The notes under the pieces are model-generated. The model was not told where the DNA came from, did no database searches, and saw nothing but the letters and a program-made list of their open reading frames with translations. Below are positions 8,524-17,150 of a stretch of 64,000 bases of DNA, piece by piece. The position numbers and the translations under genes are program-made. How positions within the stretch are numbered: the stretch's first letter is position 1; each line of letters starts with the position of its first letter. The DNA lies in the NCBI RefSeq assembly GCF_000803645.1, contig NZ_CP009122.1, positions 4,378,501 to 4,442,500 of the forward strand. Direction: 5' to 3'. Source of the stretch: Sphingopyxis fribergensis. Its GTDB lineage: Bacteria; Pseudomonadota; Alphaproteobacteria; Sphingomonadales; Sphingomonadaceae.

Positions 8524-8548
8524 GGGCGGTAAATCCATATAATATCAA

Positions 8549-8630
8549 CTCTTCATCCCGGCGAAGGCCGGGATCTCTACTTCGCGTCGCCGATTAACGG
8601 CGAGATCCCGGCCTTCGCCGGGATGAAGAG
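8549..8630. repeat. Paired inverted intergenic repeat (GAAG-loop type), 29-base identical arms
   Basis: Arms at 8549-8577 and 8602-8630 are perfect reverse complements across 29 bases with a 24-base spacer. Each arm also contains its own hairpin: CCCGGC, loop GAAG, GCCGGG. Elements with the same layout occur at 13495-13598 and 61232-61310. It lies between the origin and ppsR and may act as a bidirectional structural or terminator element, or be a REP-like mobile repeat. Confidence 0.88.
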
Positions 8631-8690
8631 GGGCATGCATTTTTCCCTCTCGGCTTGCCTTTTGCTTTTCTGCATCGGAAAGCTGCAATT

Positions 8691-9503
8691 ATGGGCCGGC
8701 TCCACCTACATCTCATATCCGACTCCACGGGCGAGACACTCGAAAATATCGCCAAAGCGGCGATCGCGCAGTTCGACGATGTCGAGGTCGTGCGCCACTT
8801 CTGGCCGATGGTACGATCGGAATCGCATCTCGACCGCATCATGGCCGAGGTGCAGGCAAGCCCCGGCATGATCCTCTTCACGCTGGTCAACGGCGAGTTG
8901 CGCGTTAGCCTCGAACGCCGCGCGACCGCGCTGAACCTGCCCACCGTCGCCGCGCTCGACGCGGTCACCGACGCTCTGTCGCGGATGCTTGGACAGGAAG
9001 CAAAGGCGCGGCCTGGGCGGCAACATGCGCTCGATGCTGCCTATTTCGCGCGCGTCGACGCGATCCAGTTCACCGTCGCCCACGACGACGGCATCGGCTG
9101 GGAAAATTGGGAACAGGCCGATATCGTCCTTGCGGGCGTGTCGCGGACCTCGAAGACCCCCACGAGCATCTATCTGGCGAACCGCGGCTTCAAGACCGCG
9201 AACATCCCGATCGTCCCCGAATCGCCGCCGCCGAACGCGCTGTTCAACCTGAGGCGCCCGATGGTCGTCGGGCTGACGACGGGGCTCGACCGGCTCGTCC
9301 AGGTGCGACGCAACCGACTGCTCTCGCTCAACCAGGCGCCCGAAACCTCCTATGTCGACGATGAGCGGGTAAAGGCCGAGCTCGCCTATGCGCGGCGGAT
9401 GTTCGCCGATAATGGCTGGCCGGTGATCGACGTCACGCGCCGCTCGATCGAGGAAACCGCCGCCGCGGTGATCAAGCTTGTCGAAGACCGCAGCGCGACA
9501 TGA
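8691..9503 (+). CDS. ppsR: PEP synthase / pyruvate phosphate dikinase regulatory kinase-pyrophosphorylase (DUF299)
   Basis: Bifunctional ADP-dependent kinase and Pi-dependent pyrophosphorylase that inactivates and reactivates PEP synthase or PPDK by threonine phosphorylation. The 270 residues begin MGRLHLHLISDSTGETL. The family P-loop GVSRTSKT lies at residues 149-156. Start taken at 8691, since the longer frame from 8655 adds residues not seen in the family. It is the first gene right of the origin, as in Caulobacter, and overlaps maf by ATGA. Confidence 0.95.
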   Translation: MGRLHLHLISDSTGETLENIAKAAIAQFDDVEVVRHFWPMVRSESHLDRIMAEVQASPGMILFTLVNGELRVSLERRATALNLPTVAALDAVTDALSRMLGQEAKARPGRQHALDAAYFARVDAIQFTVAHDDGIGWENWEQADIVLAGVSRTSKTPTSIYLANRGFKTANIPIVPESPPPNALFNLRRPMVVGLTTGLDRLVQVRRNRLLSLNQAPETSYVDDERVKAELAYARRMFADNGWPVIDVTRRSIEETAAAVIKLVEDRSAT

Positions 9504-10096
9504 CCATCCTCCTTGCCTCGCAAAGCAGTGGCCGCGCCGCGATGCTCCGCGCCGCCGGGCTCAGTTTCGAAACCACTGCCGCGCATGTCGACGAGGAGGC
9601 GCTAACGGCGTCGCTGCTCGCCGCCGGGCAAACCCCGCGCAACATCGCCGATGCGCTTGCCGAAGCGAAAGCCGTCAAAATCTCGTCGCGCCTTCCCGGT
9701 GTCACCGTGATCGGTGCTGATTCGACGCTCGCGCTCGACGACGGGTCGATGCTTTCGAAGCCCGAAAGTCCTGAAGACGCCGCCGATCATCTCCGCCGCA
9801 TGGCGGGCACACGTCACCGCCTGTTCAGCGCCGCGGTCGCCGCGCGCGACGGCGTCCCGGTGTGGCGCGCGATCGGCGAGGCGAAGCTGTGGATGCGCCC
9901 CTTGTCGGGCACCTTCATCGCCGACTATGTCGCGCGCGAATGGGACAGCATCCGCTGGACCGTCGGCTGTTACGAAATCGAAGGAGCGGGCGTGCAATTG
10001 TTCGAACGGGTCGAGGGCGATCCATGGACCATCATCGGCATGCCGATGCTTCCCTTGCTGGCGTGGCTGCGCGCCACCGGACTGGCGCCGCAATGA
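9500..10096 (+). CDS. maf: Maf family nucleoside triphosphate pyrophosphatase
   Basis: House-cleaning pyrophosphatase that removes non-canonical or modified nucleotides. The 198 residues start ILLASQSSGRAAMLRAAGL, a slight variant of the Maf SxSPRR motif. GADSTLAL supplies the acidic metal-binding region, and the end matches the family. Four-base overlaps with ppsR and aroE indicate one tightly packed operon. Confidence 0.92.
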   Translation: MTILLASQSSGRAAMLRAAGLSFETTAAHVDEEALTASLLAAGQTPRNIADALAEAKAVKISSRLPGVTVIGADSTLALDDGSMLSKPESPEDAADHLRRMAGTRHRLFSAAVAARDGVPVWRAIGEAKLWMRPLSGTFIADYVAREWDSIRWTVGCYEIEGAGVQLFERVEGDPWTIIGMPMLPLLAWLRATGLAPQ

Positions 10097-10905
10097 GCAC
10101 GCCCTTTGCCGAAGTGATCGGTGACCCGATCGCCCAGTCGAAATCGCCGCTGATTCACAATTTCTGGCTCAAGGCGCTAGGCATTCCCGGCGATTACCGG
10201 CGGTTCCATGTCCCGGCTGAGGAGCTCCCAGACTATATCGCCGGTGCTTGCGCTGACGCCGATTGGCGTGGTTGCAACGTGACCATGCCTCACAAGCAAG
10301 CGATCATGGATCTCGTAGATGACCCTGGCGATATCCGCGGTACCATCGGCGCGATGAACACGATTGTCCGCCAGCCGGACGGATCAGTTATCGGCACCAA
10401 CACCGACGCCGCCGGCTTCTATTCGCCGCTCGCCGAACTCGATCTAGAAGGCTCGCCGGTCGCGGTTATCGGCGCCGGCGGAGCGGCGCGCGCGGTCTTG
10501 TTCGCGCTCGCCCGCGCCCATGTCGGTCCCGTCACTATTCTTAACCGCAGCCCGTTGAAGGCGATGGGGCTTTTGGCAACGTTCGGACTCAAGGGCGATG
10601 TCGCCCAGCTCGATGCGCAGCTCCCGCCCGTGTCGCTGCTCGTCAATTCGAGCAGCCTCGGCATGACTGGCCAGCCTGCACTCGATCTCGACCTGTCGCC
10701 GCTTCCTGATGATGCGATCGTTTACGACCTCGTCTATTCGCCGCTTCAGACCGGATTGCTGAAGGCCGCAGAGTCGCGTGGACTCGAGACGGTCGACGGG
10801 CTCGACATGCTGATCGGTCAGGCTGCGCTCGCCTTCGAACTCTTCTTTGGTGCGCCTCCGCCCGAGGGCCGCGACGAGGAACTGCGCGCGCTTTTGATGG
10901 CATGA
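10093..10905 (+). CDS. aroE: Shikimate dehydrogenase (NADP+)
   Basis: Reduces 3-dehydroshikimate in aromatic amino acid synthesis. The 270 residues begin MSTPFAEVIGDPIAQSKSPL, with the SxS shikimate-binding motif. NVTMPHK supplies the catalytic Lys (about 68), NTDAAGF the catalytic Asp (about 105), and GAGGAARAVL the dinucleotide-binding turn. The start at 10093 overlaps the maf stop (ATGA); the longer upstream frame belongs to maf sequence read out of phase. Confidence 0.97.
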   Translation: MSTPFAEVIGDPIAQSKSPLIHNFWLKALGIPGDYRRFHVPAEELPDYIAGACADADWRGCNVTMPHKQAIMDLVDDPGDIRGTIGAMNTIVRQPDGSVIGTNTDAAGFYSPLAELDLEGSPVAVIGAGGAARAVLFALARAHVGPVTILNRSPLKAMGLLATFGLKGDVAQLDAQLPPVSLLVNSSSLGMTGQPALDLDLSPLPDDAIVYDLVYSPLQTGLLKAAESRGLETVDGLDMLIGQAALAFELFFGAPPPEGRDEELRALLMA

Positions 10906-11525
10906 CCCATCACCGACGCCCCGGCTCGCGGCTCCGCCGTCCCTTCATCATCGGGCTTACTGGCTCGATCGGCATGGGCAAATCGACCGCAGCGGCGATG
11001 TTCGAACGCGAAGGCGTGCCCGTCTTTGACGCTGATTCCGAAGTGCATCGACTGCAGGGCCCTGGCGGAGCGCTCGTCGCGGCGATCGAGACACGCTTTC
11101 CCGGCACGACCGGGCCGAAGGGGGTCGATCGCCAGAAACTCGGCGCCATCGTGCTCGGCAACAAGCACGAACTTGCCGCGCTCGAGGCGATCATTCACCC
11201 CGCCGTCGGTAAGGCGCAAAAATGTTTCCTTGCACGCCACCGTGCGCGCGATGTCGTCGTGCTCGACATTCCCCTGCTCTTTGAAAAGGGCGGCTGGCGG
11301 CGCGTCGGCGCGATCGCCGTCGTTTCCGCGCCCGCATGGATGCAGCGGAGGCGCGTGATGCGTCGGCGCGGGATGACTGCGGCAAAGCTCAAGGCGATCC
11401 GCCGTCTTCAGGTGCCCGACCGGGTCAAGCGGTCGCGCGCCGATTTCATCATCGAAACAGGGCGCCCGAAAAGCGAGACGCGTCGCCAGATTCGCTTCAT
11501 CGCCTCTTGTTTCCACGCCCGATAG
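10902..11525 (+). CDS. coaE: Dephospho-CoA kinase
   Basis: Last step of coenzyme A synthesis: phosphorylates the 3'-hydroxyl of dephospho-CoA. The 207 residues contain P-loop GLTGSIGMGKST at about 18-29, FDADSEVH (acceptor site) and VLDIPLLFEKGG. It overlaps aroE by ATGA. The N-terminal 13 residues before FIIGLTGS are a basic extension, so a slightly later start cannot be excluded. Confidence 0.96.
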   Translation: MTHHRRPGSRLRRPFIIGLTGSIGMGKSTAAAMFEREGVPVFDADSEVHRLQGPGGALVAAIETRFPGTTGPKGVDRQKLGAIVLGNKHELAALEAIIHPAVGKAQKCFLARHRARDVVVLDIPLLFEKGGWRRVGAIAVVSAPAWMQRRRVMRRRGMTAAKLKAIRRLQVPDRVKRSRADFIIETGRPKSETRRQIRFIASCFHAR

Positions 11526-11535
11526 GGTCCAGATT

Positions 11536-12246
11536 ATGGCTTCGATGCGAGAGATTATTTTCGATACCGAAACCACGGGTTTCGATCCCAAGAGCGGGGA
11601 CAGGCTGGTCGAAATCGGGTGCGTCGAACTGATCGACCGCCGCGAAACCGGCGTCACCTTTCACGCCTATTTCAACCCCGAACGCGATATGCCCGCCGCC
11701 GCCGAAGCGGTGCATGGCCTGTCGATCCAGTTCCTGTCAGACAAACCCTTGTTCGCGACTCGCGTCGACGAACTGATGGAATTTTTGGGCGACGCGCCGC
11801 TCGTCGCGCACAACGCCGCGTTCGACTTCGGTTTCGTCAATGCCGAACTCGCCCGCGCCGGCCGCCGCGCGCTCGACATGACGCGCATGTGTTGCACCGT
11901 CCAGATGGCGCGCAAGCTCCATCCCGGCGCGAAGCACAGCCTCGACGCGCTCTGCACGCGCTACGGCATCGACCGCAGTCACCGCGTCAAACATGGCGCT
12001 TTGCTCGACGCCGAACTGCTCGCGCATCTCTATATCGAAATGACCGGCGGGCGGCAGATCGGCCTCGGACTCGCAGCTTCTGCCGCGCGCACAGGCGCCT
12101 CGGCCTCCCCGGCGCCCGCGACATCGCGCGGCGCTGATCGTCCCTTTCGCGAACCCCGTCCCCATATGGCATCGACCGCCGAAATCGCGCGCCATGCCGA
12201 ATTTGTCGCAGGGCTGAATCAGCCGCTGTGGCTCGATACGGTGTGA
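11536..12246 (+). CDS. dnaQ: DNA polymerase III epsilon subunit, 3'-5' proofreading exonuclease
   Basis: DEDDh exonuclease that proofreads replication. The Exo I motif FDTETTG (Asp10, Glu12) is followed by the AHNAAFDFGFVNAEL Exo II region and an HGALLDAELLAHLY Exo III region with the catalytic His/Asp. The 236 residues include a low-complexity Ala/Ser linker and a C-terminal segment (EIARHAEFVAGL) for the polymerase alpha subunit. An internal ATG at 11545 is an alternative start; AGGG at 11524 favours 11536. It lies ten bases after coaE. Confidence 0.96.
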   Translation: MASMREIIFDTETTGFDPKSGDRLVEIGCVELIDRRETGVTFHAYFNPERDMPAAAEAVHGLSIQFLSDKPLFATRVDELMEFLGDAPLVAHNAAFDFGFVNAELARAGRRALDMTRMCCTVQMARKLHPGAKHSLDALCTRYGIDRSHRVKHGALLDAELLAHLYIEMTGGRQIGLGLAASAARTGASASPAPATSRGADRPFREPRPHMASTAEIARHAEFVAGLNQPLWLDTV

Positions 12247-12292
12247 TGACACTCCCTTAAAGTCATTGCATCGGCCAAGAAGGAGAAGAAAA

Positions 12293-12865
12293 ATGGAAAT
12301 CCGCGTCTCTGGCCACCAGATCGAAACCGGCGAAGCGCTCCAGGCGCATGTGTCGGACCGGATGAACGCGATTGCCGACAAATATTTCTCGCGGGCGATC
12401 GGGGCGCACGCGACTTTTGGTAAAGGGCCGCACGACAGTTTCCAGTGCGACATCGTCGCGCATGTGATGCAGGGGCTGGTGCTGAAGGGTCACGGCCAGG
12501 CGCAGGATGCACATGTCGCGTTCGAAGGCGCAGCCGAGCGCATCGAAAAACAGCTCCGGCGTTATATGCGGCGATTGAAGGACCACAATAACGGCGTGGC
12601 GGAACCCTCGCCGACGGTCGACGAGATCGAGGACAATGCGGGCTACACCGTGTTTGATGCGGGCGATGAGGAGGATGCGGGCGATGCGCCCGCGATCATC
12701 GCCGAAACGCGCGTCGATATTCCGAGCAGCAGCGTGTCCGACGCCGTGATGATGCTCGACCTTCGCAACACAAACGCGCTGCTCTTCGTCAACAGCAAGA
12801 CCGGCACGCACAACATGGTCTATCGTCGCGACGACGGGACGATCGGCTGGGTCGAGCCACGATAA
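12293..12865 (+). CDS. hpf: Ribosome hibernation-promoting factor, long form
   Basis: Binds the 30S subunit and dimerises ribosomes in stationary phase. It has an N-terminal S30AE domain (MEIRVSGHQIETGEALQAHV) and a C-terminal dimerisation domain (about 130-190, with LDLRNTNALLFVN and the end DDGTIGWVEPR). The 190-residue length marks the long form. Start at 12293 because AGGAGAAG sits just before it. It is followed by ptsN, the usual hpf neighbour; rpoN is not adjacent. Confidence 0.95.
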   Translation: MEIRVSGHQIETGEALQAHVSDRMNAIADKYFSRAIGAHATFGKGPHDSFQCDIVAHVMQGLVLKGHGQAQDAHVAFEGAAERIEKQLRRYMRRLKDHNNGVAEPSPTVDEIEDNAGYTVFDAGDEEDAGDAPAIIAETRVDIPSSSVSDAVMMLDLRNTNALLFVNSKTGTHNMVYRRDDGTIGWVEPR

Positions 12866-13016
12866 GGCTGGATTTTCTTCGCCATCCGGCTTAAGGGCCG
12901 CGCCCAACGATGCCCGAAGCCGGCATGGCGGGGGGCCTGCCACGACAGATCGCGATCGCCTGCCAGCAGTTCAGTGCCTGGCGGCGGCCGGCGTTTTACA
13001 AGATTTGACCAGAGCA

Positions 13017-13481
13017 ATGAATCTTTCTTCCCTTCTTTATCCGGCGACTGTGCGCGCGCACGTGCAGCTCGATTCGAAAAAAGCGCTCTTTCCCTTTGTG
13101 GGCGATCTCGCGAGCCGTTCGCTTGGGCTCGATGCGGGCGAAGTCAGCGAAGCGCTGCTCGAACGCGAACGCCTCGGTTCGACTGGCTTTGGCCGCGGGA
13201 TCGCGCTGCCGCATGCCAAGATGGCCGACCTCGGGGGCGTGCGCGGCCTGTTCCTGCAACTGGCGCGTCCGATCGATTTCAACGCCGTCGACGGCCTGCC
13301 GGTCGACCTGCTCTTCATTCTGCTGTCGCCGCTGGATGCCGGCGCCGATCATCTCAAGGCGCTTGCGGGCGTATCGCGCATGCTGCGCAACGAGGCGGTC
13401 GCCGAGCGGCTGCGCGGCGCGAAGAATGACGAAGCGCTCTATGCGATGCTCGCCGACACCGAAACGCGTGACGCGGCGTAA
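13017..13481 (+). CDS. ptsN: PTS IIA-like nitrogen regulatory protein (EIIA-Ntr)
   Basis: Phosphorylated regulatory protein of the nitrogen phosphotransferase branch. The 154 residues hold the EIIA fold with the phospho-acceptor His66 in GIALPHAKM, preceded by RERLGSTGFGRG. Start at the ATG (13017); a TTG four codons earlier (13005) is possible. The 139-base hpf-ptsN gap shows no clear element. An inverted repeat follows the stop. Confidence 0.94.
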   Translation: MNLSSLLYPATVRAHVQLDSKKALFPFVGDLASRSLGLDAGEVSEALLERERLGSTGFGRGIALPHAKMADLGGVRGLFLQLARPIDFNAVDGLPVDLLFILLSPLDAGADHLKALAGVSRMLRNEAVAERLRGAKNDEALYAMLADTETRDAA

Positions 13482-13494
13482 GAATATCTTGCCG

Positions 13495-13598
13495 GTGCCC
13501 CGGCGAAGGCAGGGGCCCATCTCCAATATTTTCGGTATCAGCAGCGGGAAGCTGAATTTGCTAGAGCAGGTGATGGGCCCCTGCCTTCGCAGGGGCAC
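13495..13598. repeat. Paired inverted intergenic repeat (GAAG-loop type)
   Basis: Arms at 13495-13521 and 13572-13598 match as reverse complements at 26 of 27 positions, with a 50-base spacer. Each arm can fold on itself around a GCGAAGGC core with flanking CCCC/GGGG. Same class as the elements at 8549-8630 and 61232-61310. It separates ptsN from the DUF1491 gene. Confidence 0.85.
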
Positions 13599-13606
13599 GG
13601 GCTGAT

Positions 13607-13945
13607 ATGACTCGCCTTAAGAGCCGCTTTCTCGTCGACCTGCTGCTGCGCCGCACCGAATCGGCCGGCGGCTTCGCCACCGTGCTCGCCAAGGGCGACG
13701 AAACCTCCGGAATCATTCTCGTCCAATGCACCGAACGAGGTCGGCCCGGACCGCTGCTCGAACGGCGCTTTTCAGAGACCGGCCGCTATATCTGGGAGGC
13801 CGTCGGTCCAACCGACCCCCATGACGGCGAAGCGCGCAAAAATTATCAGGAACGGCGGCGCAAGGCCGATCCCGATATGTGGCTGATTGAACTGGATATC
13901 GCAGATGCGCCACAACTCGTCGCGGAGTGGGCTGCGTTAACTTGA
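13607..13945 (+). CDS. DUF1491 family protein
   Basis: Protein of 112 residues starting MTRLKSRFLVDLLLRRTES, with GGFATVLAKGDETSGIILV and a late DPDMWLIELD, as in the alphaproteobacterial DUF1491 family. Function is unknown. It follows an inverted repeat directly. The 195 bases after its stop hold only a weak hairpin (GGGTT...ACCC near 14000-14030) and no gene I can support. Confidence 0.82.
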   Translation: MTRLKSRFLVDLLLRRTESAGGFATVLAKGDETSGIILVQCTERGRPGPLLERRFSETGRYIWEAVGPTDPHDGEARKNYQERRRKADPDMWLIELDIADAPQLVAEWAALT

Positions 13946-14140
13946 CTCTGTTGCGGCGCACAATAACTGGCGCCCATTCGATAACGCGTAGGTCGTTCCG
14001 TGGGTTGCACTGCCTTTTTGCAGAAACCCGGTAAAACGGTTTGGACACGCAGTCGGACGATGACCGCAGGCGCAATTGGACCATAGTCCCCCGCCTGTTT
14101 TGAGAGGTTCGGTTCATCGGCCGCACTTTTGACGGACACT

Positions 14141-14806
14141 ATGAGTCGCATTTTGAATGTAGCCGGCATGGCTGCCGTCGGCATGACTGCCGCCTCCATG
14201 CTGCTTTTGGCGGAACCGGGCTTTGCAAGCGATCTTGCGGCAGACGCCAATATCCCCTCGATCATCCTCCCGGGCGCCGATGCGCCGGTTGTGGCTGAGA
14301 ATGCGGACCTATCGACCACAACCGAAGCGCCGGTCGAAGACAACAACAACACCGAGGTCGAACCCGTCACCGAGCCCAAGCCGGCGCAGGTGACCGCCGA
14401 TTCGCTCGCGGAGCTCGTCTCGCTGACTCAGCGCCCCGTAGACCTCGACCCCGAACTGCGCTGCCTTGCCGGCGCGGTCTATTTCGAATCGCGCGGCGAA
14501 TCGCTCGTTGGCCAGCTCGCGGTCGCGCATGTCGTGCTGAATCGCGCCCAGTCGGGCCGCTTTCCCAAGAGCCTCTGCGGCGTCGTCCATCAGAAGAGCC
14601 AGTTCAGCTTCGTGCGCGGCGGCAAAATGCCCGCCATCCGCAACGGCGCGCAGTGGAACAACGCAGTAGCGATTGCACAGATTGCCCGCGACGGCAGCTG
14701 GAAGAACCACGCCCCCGGCGCGCTCTTCTTCCACGCGCGCTATGTCTCGCCGGGCTGGCGCAAAACGCGCATCGCGCAAATCGACAACCATATCTTCTAT
14801 CGTTAA
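14141..14806 (+). CDS. Secreted cell-wall hydrolase, SleB/Hydrolase_2 family
   Basis: Peptidoglycan-lytic enzyme of the spore-cortex-lytic (SleB) type, probably periplasmic. An N-terminal signal segment (hydrophobic to about residue 28, ending EPGFAS) is followed by an acidic Thr/Glu/Pro linker and the catalytic domain from about residue 100. There LAGAVYFESRGES carries the putative catalytic Glu, and NRAQSGRFP, QFSF and FFHARYVSPGW complete the domain. ATG at 14141 is preferred over a TTG at 14129. It stands apart from its neighbours and is probably monocistronic. Confidence 0.9.
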   Translation: MSRILNVAGMAAVGMTAASMLLLAEPGFASDLAADANIPSIILPGADAPVVAENADLSTTTEAPVEDNNNTEVEPVTEPKPAQVTADSLAELVSLTQRPVDLDPELRCLAGAVYFESRGESLVGQLAVAHVVLNRAQSGRFPKSLCGVVHQKSQFSFVRGGKMPAIRNGAQWNNAVAIAQIARDGSWKNHAPGALFFHARYVSPGWRKTRIAQIDNHIFYR

Positions 14807-14875
14807 ATTGTTTGGGCGGGGTGCAGAGGCATCCCGTTCATTGCCAAGCCATATTTGCTGGCGCATGAAGCAGCG

Positions 14876-15496
14876 ATGACGCGTCAAATTTCCGTCGCCC
14901 TGCTCTCAGCAGCGGCGCTCGCTCTCGGTGGCTGCGCCACTGCGGTTCCTCCGATCGAAGTCACGCGCTTCCACGCCAGCGCGCCCGCAGGCTGGGCGCC
15001 GGGGACGCGCTATACCGTCGACACCGCGCCGCTCGGCAACGCCGGGGCGATGATCGACCCGCCCTCGCTCGAATGGAACAGCTACCGCACCGCGGTGGAA
15101 CAGCAATTGCAGCGGCAGGGACTCGTCGCGGCGCCCGACGGCGCCCGCGCGCCCTTGAAGGTGCGGATCGGTTTCGAACGCATGAACCGTGAAGGCGTCG
15201 GTCGGCGGTCGCCTGTTTCGGTCGGGGTCGGCGGGTCGACCGGCAGCTATGGGTCGGGCGTCGGACTCGGGATCGGCCTCAATCTCGGCGGTGGTCCGAA
15301 GCGGATGGCCGATCTGCAGCTCGCGGTGCGCATCGACGATGCCGCAAGCGGCCAGGCTGTGTGGGAAGGCCGCGCCGTGACCGCGGTTCCAGTGAAGGCG
15401 CCCGCCAGCCAGCCCAGCCTCGCGGCGGCGAAATTGGCAGAAGCCTTATTCAAGGACTTCCCCGGCGAATCGGGACGCACTATCAGCGTCAAATGA
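14876..15496 (+). CDS. DUF4136 domain lipoprotein
   Basis: Predicted outer-membrane or periplasmic lipoprotein of 206 residues. The lipobox LGGC puts the acylated Cys at about residue 19. The mature part has the DUF4136 pattern of an early [25 protein letters not shown] and a Gly-rich hairpin [15 protein letters not shown]. Function is unknown. Start at 14876 fits the signal peptide; an upstream ATG at 14855 would add seven residues. It overlaps the M14 peptidase by ATGA. Confidence 0.85.
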   Translation: MTRQISVALLSAAALALGGCATAVPPIEVTRFHASAPAGWAPGTRYTVDTAPLGNAGAMIDPPSLEWNSYRTAVEQQLQRQGLVAAPDGARAPLKVRIGFERMNREGVGRRSPVSVGVGGSTGSYGSGVGLGIGLNLGGGPKRMADLQLAVRIDDAASGQAVWEGRAVTAVPVKAPASQPSLAAAKLAEALFKDFPGESGRTISVK

Positions 15497-16614
15497 CCAT
15501 CAGCATCAACGCCGCTTTCGACAGCGGCAATATCGTCGTGGAAAATGTCGACGGCACGTCGGCGCGCCTTTCGATCCGCAAGGATCGCGAGTCGGACTTT
15601 TTCCAGTGGTTCCACTTTCGCGTGTCGTGTGCGGTCGGCGACGCGCTCGACCTTGCGATCACGGGTCTTGCCGATTCGGCTTATCCCGACGGCTGGTCGG
15701 GCTATGCCGCCTGCGCGAGCACTGATCGCGAAAACTGGTTCCGTCTCGACACGAGCTATGACGCCAAAATGGGTGGGGGCACGCTGACGATCCAGCACAC
15801 CGCCGAAAGCCAAATCCTCTATATTGCCTATTTCGCGCCCTATTCGATGGAACGCCATCACGACCTGGTCGCGCAGGTGGCCGAATGCGAAGGCGTGACC
15901 TATCGCTGCCTCGGCACCAGCCTCGAAGGCCAGCCGATCGACTGCCTCGAAATCGGCACCGGCGACACCCAGGTCTGGCTCTACGCGCGCCAGCATCCGG
16001 GTGAGAGCATGGCCGAATGGTGGATGGAAGGCGCGCTGGAAAAGCTCATCGATCCCGCCGATCCGCACGCGCGCTCGCTGCGCGCGAAGTGTCGGTTCCA
16101 CATCGTCCCGAACATGAATCCCGACGGTTCGCGTCGCGGCCATCTGCGCACCAATTTCGCCGGCGTAAACCTCAACCGCGAATGGGACAATCCGACCGCC
16201 GAACGCAGCCCCGAAGTGCTCGCCGTGCGCAACGCGATGGACGAAAGCGGCGTCGACTGGGCGATGGACGTCCATGGCGACGAGGCGATCCCCGCTGTCT
16301 TCCTCGCGGGCTTCGAGGGCATCCCGTCGCTCAAGCCCGCGCAGACCGAAAAATATAAAGCGTTCGAAACCGCGCTTGCCGCGAACACTCCCGATTTCCA
16401 GGTCGACCTCGGCTATGCCGAATCGGCGCCGGGGCAGGCGAATCTGTCGATGTCGACGACGCAGCTCGCCGAACGCTTCGGCGCGGTGTCGATGACGATC
16501 GAAATGCCGTTCAAAGATAATCGCGACCTTCCCGACCCCGTCGCGGGTTGGTCGCCCGAACGATCGAAGCTGCTGGCGCACGCGTGCCTCGCGACGCTGG
16601 ATCAGCTTCTCTGA
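15493..16614 (+). CDS. M14 family zinc carboxypeptidase, cytosolic carboxypeptidase (CCP) type
   Basis: Zinc peptidase of 373 residues with the all-beta N-terminal domain typical of cytosolic carboxypeptidases (about 1-125) and the M14 catalytic domain. Zinc ligands are His168 and Glu171 in RQHPGES and His261 in DVHGDE; the general base is Glu337 in TIEMPF. No signal peptide is evident. The substrate is unknown. It is coupled to DUF4136 (ATGA) and to the GNAT gene (TGATG), so these three form one operon. Confidence 0.92.
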   Translation: MTISINAAFDSGNIVVENVDGTSARLSIRKDRESDFFQWFHFRVSCAVGDALDLAITGLADSAYPDGWSGYAACASTDRENWFRLDTSYDAKMGGGTLTIQHTAESQILYIAYFAPYSMERHHDLVAQVAECEGVTYRCLGTSLEGQPIDCLEIGTGDTQVWLYARQHPGESMAEWWMEGALEKLIDPADPHARSLRAKCRFHIVPNMNPDGSRRGHLRTNFAGVNLNREWDNPTAERSPEVLAVRNAMDESGVDWAMDVHGDEAIPAVFLAGFEGIPSLKPAQTEKYKAFETALAANTPDFQVDLGYAESAPGQANLSMSTTQLAERFGAVSMTIEMPFKDNRDLPDPVAGWSPERSKLLAHACLATLDQLL

Positions 16615-17087
16615 TGTTCAAAGCGGGCGCCTGGCGGATCGTCGAGGATGATCTGTCGGGCACCGCGATCCGCGCGCTGCTTGAGCAACATTTCGCGGGC
16701 ATGCTCGCCAACTCGCCGGCGGGCAGCTGCCATTTCCTCGATTTCGACGGGCTGTGCGCCGACGGTGTAACCTTCTGGTCGATCCACCGCGGCGACGAGC
16801 TCGCGGGGTGCGGCGCGCTCAAGATGCTGGGTAGCGGGCACGGCGAAATCAAGTCGATGCGCACCGCTGAACCCTTCCTGCGGCAGGGCGTCGCCGCGCA
16901 TATGCTGGACCATATCATCAATGTCGCGCGCGAACGGCGACTCGCACGCCTCAGCCTCGAAACCGGATCGAGCGGCGCTTTCGAACCTGCGATCGCGCTT
17001 TACCAGCGCTACGGCTTCACCGAATGCGAACCCTTCGCCGATTACCAGCCCGATCCGTTCAGCCGCTTCATGACGCGCCTGCTCTAG
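16614..17087 (+). CDS. GNAT family N-acetyltransferase
   Basis: Protein of 157 residues. It contains the acetyl-CoA-binding region EIKSMRTAEPFLRQGVAAHMLDHII (motif A, with RxxGxA as RQGVAA) and the C-terminal LETGSSGAFEPAIALYQRYGF of YjcF/PhnO-like acetyltransferases. The acceptor is unknown. Start at 16614 lies inside the M14 stop (TGATG); the longer frame from 16548 is M14 sequence in another phase. Confidence 0.9.
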   Translation: MFKAGAWRIVEDDLSGTAIRALLEQHFAGMLANSPAGSCHFLDFDGLCADGVTFWSIHRGDELAGCGALKMLGSGHGEIKSMRTAEPFLRQGVAAHMLDHIINVARERRLARLSLETGSSGAFEPAIALYQRYGFTECEPFADYQPDPFSRFMTRLL

Positions 17088-17124
17088 AAACCAAAACGGG
17101 GTCCGGAAGGGACTCTGGACCCCG
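17088..17124 (-). terminator. Rho-independent terminator after hsp20
   Basis: On the minus strand CGGGGTCC and GGACCCCG form a perfect eight-base-pair stem followed by TTTTGGTTT. It lies between the convergent GNAT and hsp20 genes. The plus strand lacks a T tract, so it mainly serves hsp20. Confidence 0.8.
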
Positions 17125-17150
17125 CAAATTCACCAAGCCAAGAGGCGTCG

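Larger units (their letters stand above)
8245..8548. other. oriC: Probable chromosomal replication origin (oriC)
   Basis: A 304-base non-coding interval between divergent hemE and ppsR. It contains perfect DnaA boxes at 8414-8422 (reverse) and 8515-8523 (forward), a one-mismatch box at 8434-8442 (TTGTCCACA in reverse) and a weaker TAATTCACA at 8402-8410. Three GANTC sites, the CcrM methylation target, lie at 8423-8427, 8454-8458 and 8474-8478. AT-rich stretches at about 8258-8300 and 8528-8548 could unwind. Genes on both sides point outward. The gene context matches Caulobacter oriC. Identification is by sequence and synteny only. Confidence 0.85.

Noticed and set aside
13060..13075. CACGTG-containing sequence in ptsN as a third parS
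   Set aside because: Only the hexamer core is present. The flanking GTT/AAC halves required for parS are missing. The half-site near 3784 fails for the same reason.
13946..14140. Terminator between DUF1491 and the cell-wall hydrolase
   Set aside because: The GGGTT...ACCC pairing is short and has no T tract on either strand.
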